Notes under the pieces: generated by a model
The model's database searches: none
What the model was told of the DNA's origin: nothing
What the model saw: only the letters and a program-made list of their open reading frames with translations
Program-made: the position numbers and the translations under genes
Shown here: piece after piece, positions 23,828 to 31,745 of the stretch
Layout: every line of letters starts with the position of its first letter
How positions within the stretch are numbered: the first letter of the stretch is position 1
Assembly: GCA_002337545.1 (NCBI GenBank)
Contig: DDGE01000055.1
Location: forward strand, 14,933-46,677
DNA: 31,745 nt
From: Phycisphaerales bacterium UBA1910
Lineage (GTDB): Bacteria > Planctomycetota > Phycisphaerae > Phycisphaerales > UBA1924
Reading direction: 5' to 3'

Positions 23828-24292
23828 TCAGCATACTTCGATGACTTCGAAGCATTTCACACCCCGAGGGGCATTCACACGGACGATTTCGCCCACGCGT
23901 GCCTTCATGAGGGCCTCGCCCATCGGCGATGTGGCCGTTACTTCGATGATATCGGGGTCATCGGAGCCGGATGCCTCTCCGACGAGTCGGTAGGTCTCGA
24001 TCTCGTCGTCATCCTCCTCACGGAGTTTGACGAGCGATCCGATGAAGACAACCCCTTGGGCGGTTTTGGATTCATCTACCACATGGGCGCTCGCGAGGCG
24101 TTCCTGGAGGCGTTTGATCTCGGCCTCTTCCATCCCCTGCTGCTCTCTGGCCGCGTGGTACTCAGCGTTTTCCTTGAGATCACCCAGTGCCCGAGCCTCC
24201 GCGATGCGCTCACTGATCACGGAGCGGTTCGCGAGGAGCGCATCGAGGCGTTCCTGGAGTTTCTGTTTCTCGGTTGGGGTGATGACATCCAT
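23828..24292 (-). CDS. greA: Transcription elongation factor GreA
   Basis: A 154-residue GreA: N-terminal coiled coil (to about 75, LGDLKENAEYHAAREQQ) carrying the acidic tip that rescues backtracked RNA polymerase, and a C-terminal FKBP-like domain (VGEASGSDDP, SPMGEALMKARVGEIV). The ATG at 24292 has GGGAG 7 bases upstream, so it is preferred over a TTG two codons earlier. It lies downstream of a weak terminator, but no clear promoter was found. Confidence 0.96.
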   Translation of the reverse strand: MDVITPTEKQKLQERLDALLANRSVISERIAEARALGDLKENAEYHAAREQQGMEEAEIKRLQERLASAHVVDESKTAQGVVFIGSLVKLREEDDDEIETYRLVGEASGSDDPDIIEVTATSPMGEALMKARVGEIVRVNAPRGVKCFEVIEVC

Positions 24293-24319
24293 GGACAAGC
24301 TCCCGGGTGAGGGCGATTG

Positions 24320-24343
24320 AAAAACACACTGGGATCTACCCAG
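24320..24343 (-). terminator. Weak terminator before greA
   Basis: On the minus strand CTGGG and CCCAG form a 5-bp stem with a 5-base loop, followed after 4 bases by five T. It may separate the cell-wall cluster from greA. Confidence 0.4.
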
Positions 24344-24356
24344 CGCAGATGGTATT

Positions 24357-25196
24357 CTAAGCCCGAACCCGCGCGTGGGCCACCTCGAGTGCCCGAGCGA
24401 TCAGGAGTAGCGCCAAACCCACGCAGCCGATGGCAAGCATCATTCGGATCTGCTGCGGGTAGATCTTCGTGGATACGCCCAACTGTTCACGATCTCGCAC
24501 GAGTTCCAGCACCCCGGTGAGGGGGCTGAGGAGCCACCCGATACGGGGCTGATCGATCGGGGCGGGTGGCGTGATGTCGCCGAGGAGCCCGGCGGCTGGG
24601 GCGGCAAGAACGATCGCGAGAAAGAGGATGATCCAGACCCCGCGATTGACGGCGTTGTCGTTGTATGCGATCGATCGCATCGCCAGCGCAAGCATGCCCG
24701 CGATGAGGATCATCCAGCACCCGAAGAACAATGAAACACCCGCAATAACGGCGAAAGACCAGCTTGCAAGGATGGCTGAAACCTGTGGCCACAGCACCGC
24801 TTGCAAGGGGACAAAGAGCACGAACGCGTCGCGCAACGCGAACCATACATTCCCGCTCGTTGGATGGCGCTGAGATAAACGCAGCATCGGATAGAGCACA
24901 CAGAACCCGATCACGATGAGGATCAGCATCGTTCGAGCCGCGGGGCGGGTGATCCCGGAGCTGATCGTGTGTGCCCGTGACATGGTCGAGAACATCACGA
25001 CGGTCGCGCCCATCAGGTAGATCATCCACAGCAGAGCCACCATCCGTGGTTCGCCACGGCGATGAGACCAATCTCGGTGGTGCTTCGGGGGATTTCCGAA
25101 TATATCCCGATCGACCATTGCGTCACTGGGCGGGTGCATGTATCGCCCGCGCGCATTTGAAGATTCAAGATCGTCTTTTGGAGTTGGGTGGTTCAT
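24357..25196 (-). CDS. Polytopic membrane protein, unknown function
   Basis: A 279-residue protein. A hydrophilic N-terminus of about 50 residues is followed by about seven membrane helices (roughly 52-72, 86-106, 118-150, 153-173, 188-206, 253-272). I recognise no family. It starts 18 bases after the ftsQ-like stop, where ftsA-ftsZ would be expected in most bacteria. The start has no strong ribosome-binding site; a second ATG at residue 20 is possible. It may be part of the cell-wall or division operon, but this is only positional. Confidence 0.7.
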   Translation of the reverse strand: MNHPTPKDDLESSNARGRYMHPPSDAMVDRDIFGNPPKHHRDWSHRRGEPRMVALLWMIYLMGATVVMFSTMSRAHTISSGITRPAARTMLILIVIGFCVLYPMLRLSQRHPTSGNVWFALRDAFVLFVPLQAVLWPQVSAILASWSFAVIAGVSLFFGCWMILIAGMLALAMRSIAYNDNAVNRGVWIILFLAIVLAAPAAGLLGDITPPAPIDQPRIGWLLSPLTGVLELVRDREQLGVSTKIYPQQIRMMLAIGCVGLALLLIARALEVAHARVRA

Positions 25197-25214
25197 GATC
25201 GATCAGACTCGGGC

Positions 25215-26090
25215 TCAGTCCGAGTACTTCTTGATCATGATATCGTCGCCTCGGATGTCGATGTACCCCACGCCGCCGTCAAGTAGCCCTGCACGCTTGT
25301 AGATCTCGCTGAGGCGTTCTATTTTCACGCTGGAGACCTGCTCTCCGGGGCGTTCTCGACCCGGGCCTGCCCCCCAAACGACATGGGTGCCGCGTGTTGT
25401 GATGATCTTGATCGTGCCGGAGTTGCTGCCTGATCCGAGATCGAACCCGTCTACCTGTTCCAGGAGTCCGTTTTTGCGGAGTTCGCGCAGCAACGCCATG
25501 CCATCCATCAGATCTGTGCCTGACCATTGCTCTCCCACTCTGGGGAGCGGTGCATCGACATTGACAAAGTATCGCTGGTTGCTTTGCCCGATCGCGTAAT
25601 CGAGCGGAAGGACAAATCGATCCCAATCGATGAGAACCTCGCGTTGCCCCACGCGGACGACGGCCCCAGGGATTCGCCAGTGCGCATCGAGGACGATCGT
25701 CCCGTCGCTAGTCCAATGCGCTTGCGGGATGCCCTCGACCCATCCAGAACGCTGCAATGTGATCACCGCTTCGCGGAGTGGCTCGTTGGAGAGCGCGGCA
25801 CCGCCTTCGATCGAGCGGACGATCGATTGATGAATGTTCTGTTGTTCCTGGTGGGGCATCCACACCGTACCGTCGTTGAGGGTTGGCCAGTTGATCTGGA
25901 CTTCAGGTGTACCGGTGACGATCGCCTCGGCCGCGGTGCGATCGAGTTCCCCCACGCCCATCGCTCCCGCGACGAACACCGTGCCAGTGAGCAGTAGCGT
26001 CGCGCTCCAGATCGCGATCTTTTTGTTCCGCTCCGCGATCTCGGGGTCACGCTTGGTGCTTTTGCGTTTCGTTGTCTTCTTCTTGGCCAT
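25215..26090 (-). CDS. ftsQ: FtsQ/DivIB-like cell-division protein
   Basis: A 291-residue protein with a basic N-terminus (MAKKKTTKRKSTKR), one membrane helix (about 25-45) and a periplasmic region. A segment matching the FtsQ pattern is visible (SGWVEGIPQAHWTSDGTIVLDAHW, then VLIDWDRFVLP), and the end (GVGYIDIRGDDIMIKK) resembles the FtsQ C-terminus. The POTRA domain is hard to see, so this is a divergent member, and the call leans on position right after ddl. The start is uncertain: I use ATG 26090, but ATG 26102 and GTG 26108 (4-base overlap with the ddl stop) are in frame and fit the overlap pattern of the cluster. Confidence 0.75.
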   Translation of the reverse strand: MAKKKTTKRKSTKRDPEIAERNKKIAIWSATLLLTGTVFVAGAMGVGELDRTAAEAIVTGTPEVQINWPTLNDGTVWMPHQEQQNIHQSIVRSIEGGAALSNEPLREAVITLQRSGWVEGIPQAHWTSDGTIVLDAHWRIPGAVVRVGQREVLIDWDRFVLPLDYAIGQSNQRYFVNVDAPLPRVGEQWSGTDLMDGMALLRELRKNGLLEQVDGFDLGSGSNSGTIKIITTRGTHVVWGAGPGRERPGEQVSSVKIERLSEIYKRAGLLDGGVGYIDIRGDDIMIKKYSD

Positions 26091-26104
26091 GGATCGGCTC
26101 ATCC

Positions 26105-27076
26105 TCACCGTGTGGGGGTCGTGATTGGGCTTTTGTCGTGTTTGGCGCAGCGCACGATGTGCTCACACAACATCGGCATCTTGAGACCGATCGCACCAGC
26201 GGCTTTCGGCAGTAGTGAAGTCGCTGTAAACCCAGGCATGGTATTGACTTCGAGCATGACCCATGTGCGATCATCTCGGAGTAAAAAATCGGCACGAGCA
26301 AGGTGTCGCACACCGAGTGCTTCGCAGATCCGCAGGGTCTGTTCCTGAATTGAACGGGTGATCTCAGGTTCGATCTCAGGTTCGACGGTGTACTTCGTGT
26401 CGCTTCGTTCGTACTTGGCTTCGAAGTCGTACACGCCCTGCTCGGGTGCGATCTCGATCAGCGGCAAGACCTGAAGCTGACCTGGCTGGTCGGGGTCTGC
26501 GATCACGGATGCCGTGAGTTCCCGCCCGGGTGTGAACCGCTCGATCATGTAGGTCCGCTGGGGGTGCAGTTCGATATCCGCACGGATCTGCGATTGTGCT
26601 TGATGCCAGTCCTCATCTGTTCTGCAGATGTGCAGCCCGACACTCGAGCCGTCGTGAACGGGTTTGACAACGATTGGATGGGAGATGGGTGACCTGATGG
26701 TGCCGTTGACCAGGAGCTGTCCTCCATCGAGCACACATGAATCGGGGGTAGAAATGCCCAGTTTCGCAGCGAGGAGTTTGGTTGCGAGCTTGTCCATTGC
26801 CAGCGCAGACCCAGCGGCCCCGGTTCCGACGAAGCAGACCGCTGCGGATTCGAGCCGATGCTGGAGTTCTCCGCCCTCACCGAACTTGCCGTGCAGGACC
26901 GGAAAGACAACATCTGCTTCCCACGAACGAATCTCATCGATGCTCGGCGTGTCCACGATCTTTAGCGTGGCATCCAGGCCCGCATCCACGCATCCTTGAT
27001 GCACCCCGGTGGCGCTGGCGATCGAGATGTCACGCTCTGCGTCGGGTCCGCCTCCGAGAATAAGCACGCTGGTCAT
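26105..27076 (-). CDS. ddl: D-alanine--D-alanine ligase
   Basis: A 323-residue ATP-grasp enzyme that makes the D-Ala-D-Ala dipeptide for peptidoglycan. The N-terminus GGGPDAERDISIASA is the family's substrate loop. VVKPVHDGSSVGL binds ATP and the C-terminal LEVNTMPGFT carries the metal ligands. The length is normal. The ATG overlaps the murB stop by 4 bases (ATGA). It shows that this planctomycete makes standard peptidoglycan precursors. Confidence 0.96.
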   Translation of the reverse strand: MTSVLILGGGPDAERDISIASATGVHQGCVDAGLDATLKIVDTPSIDEIRSWEADVVFPVLHGKFGEGGELQHRLESAAVCFVGTGAAGSALAMDKLATKLLAAKLGISTPDSCVLDGGQLLVNGTIRSPISHPIVVKPVHDGSSVGLHICRTDEDWHQAQSQIRADIELHPQRTYMIERFTPGRELTASVIADPDQPGQLQVLPLIEIAPEQGVYDFEAKYERSDTKYTVEPEIEPEITRSIQEQTLRICEALGVRHLARADFLLRDDRTWVMLEVNTMPGFTATSLLPKAAGAIGLKMPMLCEHIVRCAKHDKSPITTPTR

Positions 27077-27999
27077 GAGGGAGGCTCCGCACGCTCAGAC
27101 CAGATGACGAGCTCGTTTTGGAGTTGCACTCCGAAAGTGTCGGCGACGCGGACTCGGACTTGTTCGATCAGTTCGATGACATCGTGTGCGTGCGCGTCTT
27201 GGGTAGTTGTGATGAAGTTCGCGTGGACTTCCGAGACGCTCGCTCCGCGAATGCTGAATCCCTTGAGCCCCGCGCGATCGATAAGCATGCCTGCGCTGAC
27301 TCGCTGCCCCTCGTCGCCGATGCCTTCGATCGGCTCTATTAGTGTTGGGTTCTTGAACACGCATCCGGCGGATTTCTCGCCCAGGGGTTGCGATTTCGAC
27401 TTGTAGCTCATGCACGCTGCTCGAGATTTGGCGATCTGGTCGCGATCGCCCGGTTCGAGCTCGAACACCGCGCCGGTGATGATCAGGTGGTTGAGGTGTG
27501 ACTGGCGGTATGCGAAGTCGATCTGATTTCGATCGTACTCGTGCGTTCGGCCGACGCGATCGATCGCGTATACGCGTGTCACGAACTGGGAAGTTTCTCC
27601 GAATGCGCCCCCGGCGTTCATGATGATCGCACCGCCGATTGTGGCGGGTATCCCCGCGAGCTTTTCCAATCCTCCCAAACCCGAGCGCACGCACCGGTTG
27701 ATCAACCCGGGGAGTGCAACTCCGGCGCCGGCGTAGACAATCCCGTTTGTCTCGTCGATCTGCGTATCGATAAACGCGCCTTGCTGGAGGGAAACGACAA
27801 GATTGGAAACCCCTTCGTCGTCGACGAGCAGATTTGCGCCCTCACCGAGCACACGGAGTTCGTCGTCCATCGTGAGGCAGGCGAGCAGATCCTCCTGGTT
27901 GTTTGGTCGAGCGAGTTGATTGGCCCTTCCGCCGATGTGGAACCAGGTGGAGATCGGTGCGTTTTTCTGTATGTCGAGCTGATGCGAAGCCGTGCTCAC
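27073..27999 (-). CDS. murB: UDP-N-acetylenolpyruvoylglucosamine reductase
   Basis: A 308-residue FAD enzyme that reduces the enolpyruvyl group to form UDP-N-acetylmuramate. Visible are the FAD-binding GEGANLLVDDEG, the GIPATIGGAIIMNAGGAFGE segment, SAGCVFKNP with the catalytic-type cysteine/serine region, and a normal C-terminal domain ending QNELVIWSE. It starts with GTG at 27999, confirmed by a near-perfect Shine-Dalgarno (AAGGAGGT) 5 bases upstream; the start overlaps the murC stop (GTGA). Confidence 0.95.
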   Translation of the reverse strand: MSTASHQLDIQKNAPISTWFHIGGRANQLARPNNQEDLLACLTMDDELRVLGEGANLLVDDEGVSNLVVSLQQGAFIDTQIDETNGIVYAGAGVALPGLINRCVRSGLGGLEKLAGIPATIGGAIIMNAGGAFGETSQFVTRVYAIDRVGRTHEYDRNQIDFAYRQSHLNHLIITGAVFELEPGDRDQIAKSRAACMSYKSKSQPLGEKSAGCVFKNPTLIEPIEGIGDEGQRVSAGMLIDRAGLKGFSIRGASVSEVHANFITTTQDAHAHDVIELIEQVRVRVADTFGVQLQNELVIWSERAEPPS

Positions 28000-29495
28000 G
28001 CGATACCTCCTTGAAGGTATCCACGCCCGACTTTCCAGACTGGCCCTGCCCCCATGACCACGAGCAGATCGCCCGGTCGGCAGACATTCTCCAGTTGTTC
28101 GATGATCGCCTCGAACGGGTACAGGTGCATAGCGCGGACGCCTTTGTCTCGGAGTCGATCGACAAGATCGGCGCTGCTGACACGGTGCTTTTCGATCTCC
28201 GAGTCACGCACGAAATAGATATGAGGCACGATGACGATGTCCGCCTGTTCAAAGCTGTTGGCGAACTCCTCGAGGAAGAATCGTGTTCGGGAATGCTGAT
28301 GGGGTTGGAAAACACAGATGAGACGCCCGCCATTCTCGTGGGGCTGCTCGCGTTGCGCGAGCGCCCTGAGGGTCGCGTCGATTTCCGTCGGGTGATGCCC
28401 ATAATCGTCGTACACGCGGACACCATCGCGTGTGCCGAGCAGTTGGAGCCTGCGATCGAGACCGATGAACGCGCCGAACGATGCTGCGAGCGTGTCCGCA
28501 TCCGCTCCGAGTGAACGCCCGATCGCGTAGGCCATGGCGGAGTTGAAAGCGTTGTGCTCGCCGGGCATGGAGAGCCCCCACTCTTTCGTCACGCCGTCGG
28601 GATCGCGCACGGTGACCTTGCCCGTGGCGGGTTCATGCGAAAGGACCCAATCAGCCGCGGGATTAAACCCGATTGTCTCGACCTCGCACTCGACCCCCGC
28701 GGTCACCTCTCGTCGGTGGGCTCCGTCGTAGGCGATGATGAGCTTGCCCCCCTGATCCGCGGGAGCGACCAGGCGTGCGAACTCTGCGAAGGCTTCGACG
28801 ACGGCGTCGAGTGAACCGTAGATATCGAGATGGTCAGCCTCAATCGACGCGATAGACGCGACGGTCGGGCGCAGATGATGAAATGAGCGATTGAACTCGC
28901 ATGCTTCTGCCAGCAACGCCCCAGGCGAGCCTGCACGGGGGCCGATGGGTATTTCCTGCTCCCCGACACGATATCCGACGGGATCATCCGAGCCTGCGAG
29001 GGCACCGTTGGTGAGTTGAGTGCATGTCGCTCCAACGATGACAGACGGGTCGAGCCCCGCGTCCGTGAGCGCACAGCCGAGCATGGCCGTGGTTGTGGAT
29101 TTGCCGTGGGTGCCGGCGATCGCGACCCCTGTATGTCCACGCATGCAAACGCCGAGCGCTTCGGGGTATGTGATGATGCTCAGTCCTCTGGCTGCGGCCT
29201 CGACCATCATGGGATGATCGTGTTTGACCGCCGCGGACGCGATAACGACGCGTACATCTTCCGGCAGTGCTCCGGAAGTCTCCTCAAACCCCACATCGAT
29301 TCCGGATTGTCCCAATGCATCCGTGACGGGCGATGGGGTGGAATCGCATCCTCGAACCTTCAGACCTGCATCGAACATGAGGCGTGCGAGTGCGGACATG
29401 CCGCACCCCCCAATACCGATCATGTATGGATGATCACATCCAAGATGTCTGGAGATGGTTTCAGCTTTGCGGTTTTGGTTTGATGCTTTCATCAT
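27996..29495 (-). CDS. murC: UDP-N-acetylmuramate--L-alanine ligase
   Basis: A 499-residue Mur ligase adding L-alanine to UDP-MurNAc. The Rossmann motif is GIGGCGMSAL near 30, the ATP loop GTHGKSTTTAML near 136 and the C-terminal domain carries DDYGHHPTEI and FQPHQHSRT, all typical of MurC. The start is uncertain: ATG 29495 is used, but ATG 29492 is adjacent and a TTG at 29522 would extend by 9 residues; none has a strong ribosome-binding site. It lies 88 bases after the M16 homologue's stop. Confidence 0.95.
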   Translation of the reverse strand: MMKASNQNRKAETISRHLGCDHPYMIGIGGCGMSALARLMFDAGLKVRGCDSTPSPVTDALGQSGIDVGFEETSGALPEDVRVVIASAAVKHDHPMMVEAAARGLSIITYPEALGVCMRGHTGVAIAGTHGKSTTTAMLGCALTDAGLDPSVIVGATCTQLTNGALAGSDDPVGYRVGEQEIPIGPRAGSPGALLAEACEFNRSFHHLRPTVASIASIEADHLDIYGSLDAVVEAFAEFARLVAPADQGGKLIIAYDGAHRREVTAGVECEVETIGFNPAADWVLSHEPATGKVTVRDPDGVTKEWGLSMPGEHNAFNSAMAYAIGRSLGADADTLAASFGAFIGLDRRLQLLGTRDGVRVYDDYGHHPTEIDATLRALAQREQPHENGGRLICVFQPHQHSRTRFFLEEFANSFEQADIVIVPHIYFVRDSEIEKHRVSSADLVDRLRDKGVRAMHLYPFEAIIEQLENVCRPGDLLVVMGAGPVWKVGRGYLQGGIA

Positions 29496-29583
29496 CGATG
29501 GCTTCTGTGTATTCACATCCAAGGATATCGTCGATCCCCGTGTGCAATCCCCACAAAACGCCCATTGAATCGAGAGATTCAGA

Positions 29584-30831
29584 TCATGAGGGTGGTGTGA
29601 GCGCGGAGGGCCCGAGCGTCTGGATCGTGATGGTGCCCAAATCGCGTCGTTTCAGGTAGACATTGAGCTCATCGAGTGAGACCGCATCGAGCTGCGCAAC
29701 GATCTCCTCAAGAGATCTGATCCGCCCGAGGTTGAAGTAGTCCGCTGCGAGCGCCCCTGCGCGGGCTTTGGTCGATTCCCCTGCGAAGACGAGCTTGCTC
29801 TTGAGCCCGGTCTTTGCGCGGGCGAGTTCCTCTTGCGTGACATTCCCCTCGTTCAATCGATGCAGTTCCGCGTGGAGCACATCCAGTGATTCCTGAGCAC
29901 GCTCGGGCGTTGTGCCAACATAGTTGGAGACAACACCGCGATCTTTGTCGGCTCGGTAGGAGCTGGACACAGAGTAGCAGAGCCCCCGCTTCTCACGCAC
30001 TTCTGTGAAGAGTCGCCCCGACATCCCTCCCGAAAGGACCGCGATCGCGAGTCTTTCGAGCGGGTTGTCCGCGTGTGCGATCGCAGGGCCATCGTGCACG
30101 ACCAGAATCTGAACTTGGTTGGAGTCATCTTCGAGATGCCCGTATCCACGCGTGGAGTTGTCGCCGGGTGTGGGCATGCTTGTTTCGCCGGTCCAACCGG
30201 TTGTTTGCTCGCCGACGAGCTCGATGAGTTGATCATGATCGACATCACCCGCTGCGGTCATCATGGTGCCGCGCGGAGTCGCGAGGGTGTTCCACCATTC
30301 GCACAACGATTCATGACTGAGCGAGGCGATGCCCTCTTTGGTTCCATAGGTGCTTCGGTTATACGGTGAAGGGAGATGACGCTCACGCGCCTTGAGCGCG
30401 GCGCGATGCTGCGGATCATCTTCGAGAGACGCGACGCCGAGCATCGCGAGTTCCTGCGCCGGTGCGAATGACTCTTGGCTCATGCGTGGGCGACGCACCA
30501 TATCCATAAGCAGAGGGAGCGCATCGGCCGCGCGATGACCGAGTGTTGTCGTGCTGATCTGCATGAACCTGATCGCGTTCTCGACATCGCGCAGTGCGCC
30601 CGCACGATCGAACGCGATTGCTTGTGCCTTTGAATCGAGGTCGCCAGCGCCGCGCATGAGCATCTCTGCGCAGACACTTGATGCGCCTAAATTGTGGATA
30701 TCTTCAAAGACTGCTCCCGCGGGCAATACGCAGCGCAGCGCGAGTGATTGCACCCCGCTAACCCGTTCGGTGATGAGCACGAGTCCGTTGTCGAACTGAT
30801 GCACGCGTGTGTTTGACGATGACTCGATCAT
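29584..30831 (-). CDS. M16 peptidase homologue lacking the zinc-binding motif
   Basis: A 415-residue protein with the two-domain M16B (insulinase-like) fold. In active members the zinc site HxxEH follows a Gly at this position. Here the matching residues 52-56 are S-V-C-A-E, so both histidines and the catalytic glutamate are missing. The second domain keeps the Arg279/Tyr286 pair (EVREKRGLCYSV) that binds substrate. This is the division of labour seen in heterodimeric M16 enzymes, where one subunit has the zinc site and the other the Arg/Tyr pair. No partner is in the window. The ATG at 30831 is preceded by AGGAG. Its position before murC suggests a role at the cell envelope, but that is inference. 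Confidence 0.9.
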   Translation of the reverse strand: MIESSSNTRVHQFDNGLVLITERVSGVQSLALRCVLPAGAVFEDIHNLGASSVCAEMLMRGAGDLDSKAQAIAFDRAGALRDVENAIRFMQISTTTLGHRAADALPLLMDMVRRPRMSQESFAPAQELAMLGVASLEDDPQHRAALKARERHLPSPYNRSTYGTKEGIASLSHESLCEWWNTLATPRGTMMTAAGDVDHDQLIELVGEQTTGWTGETSMPTPGDNSTRGYGHLEDDSNQVQILVVHDGPAIAHADNPLERLAIAVLSGGMSGRLFTEVREKRGLCYSVSSSYRADKDRGVVSNYVGTTPERAQESLDVLHAELHRLNEGNVTQEELARAKTGLKSKLVFAGESTKARAGALAADYFNLGRIRSLEEIVAQLDAVSLDELNVYLKRRDLGTITIQTLGPSALTPPS

Positions 30832-31338
30832 GATGACTCCTCATGCGATGCGATGTGTTGATCTGAGTGCGCAACGCATTGAATCATTGCCGCATGAGTT
30901 CGCTGCGCAAGTGTTCATCGCAAACTTTTTGCATGCACACCATGCGCAAACCCACCCGAACTTGCGTCGATTGCGCTGCGATCTGCGCCGAAACACACCC
31001 CATCCTTCAAAAGAACCTCGATCAACCGTTGCGAGAGATCAAGTCGCGGATGTGCGGCTCATGACGCGTGTGCAACAGATGCGCGCGATGGTTCGATGGC
31101 GATGAATCCGTTGATGAGTGAAGTACATCTTGGCTGCGCGTTGTGATCATTTCGCGATTGCGCACTCTCGATGCGGTGTGCTTGAGGCGTAGTGAACGGG
31201 TATTGCGCACCGCGCGCAAGCACAACGCGTGCGTGTCATGCGCGCCGTGTTCGTGTATGCTCATACTGGAAGTGCGCAATGCACGCGCAACTTCTTGATG
31301 AAAAACATCGGAATAAGTCGATGTGTTTTCTGGTTTGT
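30832..31338. other. Non-coding stretch with clustered TGCGCA palindromes
   Basis: About 500 bases with no credible gene; short open frames here lack ribosome-binding sites and family similarity. It contains six copies of the palindrome TGCGCA at 30868, 30904, 30943, 31159, 31204 and 31273, several extended to TGCGCAA, plus further GCGCAA or TGCGCG variants. It lies between the divergent M16 and H1-like genes, so it could be a shared control region. Confidence 0.5.
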
Positions 31339-31367
31339 TTGACACGCGTTTGTTGAGAGTCGATATT
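31339..31367 (+). promoter_or_regulatory. Promoter of the H1-like gene
   Basis: -35 TTGACA (31339-31344), 17-base spacer, -10 GATATT (31362-31367). A dyad AGTCGA-TAT-TCGACT (31358-31372) overlaps the -10, so a repressor could act there. The leader would be about 50 bases. Confidence 0.5.
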
Positions 31368-31425
31368 CGACTAGAACCAATCTGCTTCAGTACGAAGCGA
31401 ACACGGACCAACGAGGAGACTCGAA

Positions 31426-31745
31426 ATGGCAAAGAAAGCCGCAAAGAAAAAGGCGACTCGCAAGAAAGCCGCCAAGAAGACCACCCGTAAGAAAGCAACC
31501 AAGAAAAAAGCAACCCGTAAGAAGGCTGCAAAGAAGACCACGCGCAAGAAGCCCGCCGCGAAGAAGGCGACACGCAAGAAGGCCGCGAAGAAGACCACGC
31601 GTAAGAAGGCCACCAAGAAGAAGGCAACCAAGAAAAAAGCCACGAAGAAAAAGGCAACCAAGAAGAAGGCTGCTAAGAAGACCGCCAAGAAGAAGGCGAC
31701 CAAGAAGAAAGCCACCAAGAAGAAGGCAACACGCAAGAAGGCCAC
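31426..31745 (+). CDS. Histone H1-like lysine/alanine-repeat protein (partial, cut by window end)
   Basis: The first 106 codons of an open frame starting ATG at 31426, with GAGGAG 8 bases upstream. The protein consists almost entirely of Lys, Ala, Thr and Arg (one Pro), in repeats of KKKAT, RKKAAKKTT and similar five-residue units, starting MAKKAAKKKATRKKAAKK. This resembles bacterial histone H1-like, DNA-compacting proteins. The repeats mix AAA/AAG and alanine codons, so the DNA repeats are imperfect. The gene continues beyond 31745, so total length and any non-repeat domain are unknown. The opposite strand has long open frames rich in Phe, Val, Leu and Ser that are only shadows of the repeat. 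Confidence 0.88.
   Translation, partial: MAKKAAKKKATRKKAAKKTTRKKATKKKATRKKAAKKTTRKKPAAKKATRKKAAKKTTRKKATKKKATKKKATKKKATKKKAAKKTAKKKATKKKATKKKATRKKA

Noticed and set aside
30809..31105. Open frame of 98 codons on the plus strand
   Set aside because: Overlaps the M16 start, has no ribosome-binding site, and its Arg/His/Pro composition resembles random GC-rich sequence.
31305..31324. Hairpin ACATCG / CGATGT before the H1-like promoter as a terminator
   Set aside because: Only 6 bp with an 8-base loop and no gene upstream to end; probably chance.
31022..31657. Minus-strand open frames over the H1-like repeat, including one of hydrophobic Phe/Val/Leu residues to 31745
   Set aside because: They are the reverse readings of lysine and alanine codons (CTT, TTC, GGC), not independent genes.
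1..31745. CRISPR arrays, insertion sequences, prophage or integrase genes
   Set aside because: No regular repeat-spacer pattern, transposase or terminal inverted repeat was seen; the only tandem repeat is the protein-coding KKKAT repeat at the right end.

Overview
The window looks like a chromosomal segment from a marine-type planctomycete, most likely class Phycisphaerae. I infer this from GC-rich coding with GTG and TTG starts, two secreted proteins ending in a PEP-CTERM-like tail of the 'PTPGS-ALLG-AGLI-RRRR' kind, a fused CcoN-CcoO oxidase, and an mpl/dcw-type cell-wall cluster in which the usual ftsA-ftsZ is absent downstream of an FtsQ-like gene. No phage, insertion sequence or CRISPR array is visible. 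The segment is mostly housekeeping and respiratory genes.

Layout. 1-3955 (+): an RlmN-type rRNA methyltransferase, overlapping an unusual 857-residue membrane fusion of an alpha/beta-hydrolase and an ATP-grasp domain. 3961-5956 (-): a metal ABC transporter (ATPase plus permease, both with histidine-rich stretches) and a 61-residue protein, driven by a promoter with a Fur/Zur-like dyad in its spacer that probably makes a leaderless mRNA. 6041-6113 (+): tRNA-Ala(CGC). 6131-15666 (-): a complete cbb3 oxidase operon in the order ccoNO-ccoQ-ccoP-ccoG-ccoH-safE-like-ccoI-ccoS-haem lipoprotein, with overlapping or closely spaced genes. 15776-17580 (-): rfbA and rfbB, the first two steps of dTDP-sugar synthesis.

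17830-22754 (+): two tandem paralogous PEP-CTERM-like secreted proteins, each with its own terminator; a small membrane protein; an S41-family protease homologue lacking the catalytic lysine, whose Shine-Dalgarno lies in a perfect 11-bp inverted repeat; and a secreted LolA-like protein. 22798-24292 (-): a DUF4097-type lipoprotein built of SNGS repeats, and greA. 24357-30831 (-): a cell-wall cluster read as M16 peptidase homologue (zinc site lost), murC, murB, ddl, ftsQ-like and a polytopic membrane protein, with 4-base overlaps among the mur/ddl genes. 30832-31425 is a 594-base non-coding stretch with six TGCGCA palindromes. It leads into a histone H1-like lysine/alanine-repeat gene that runs off the right edge.

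The most unusual items are the hydrolase/ATP-grasp fusion, the SD-masking inverted repeat before the S41 gene, the TGCGCA cluster ahead of the H1-like gene, and the M16 homologue that keeps only the substrate-binding Arg/Tyr pair. Everything is read by eye; no database search was possible.
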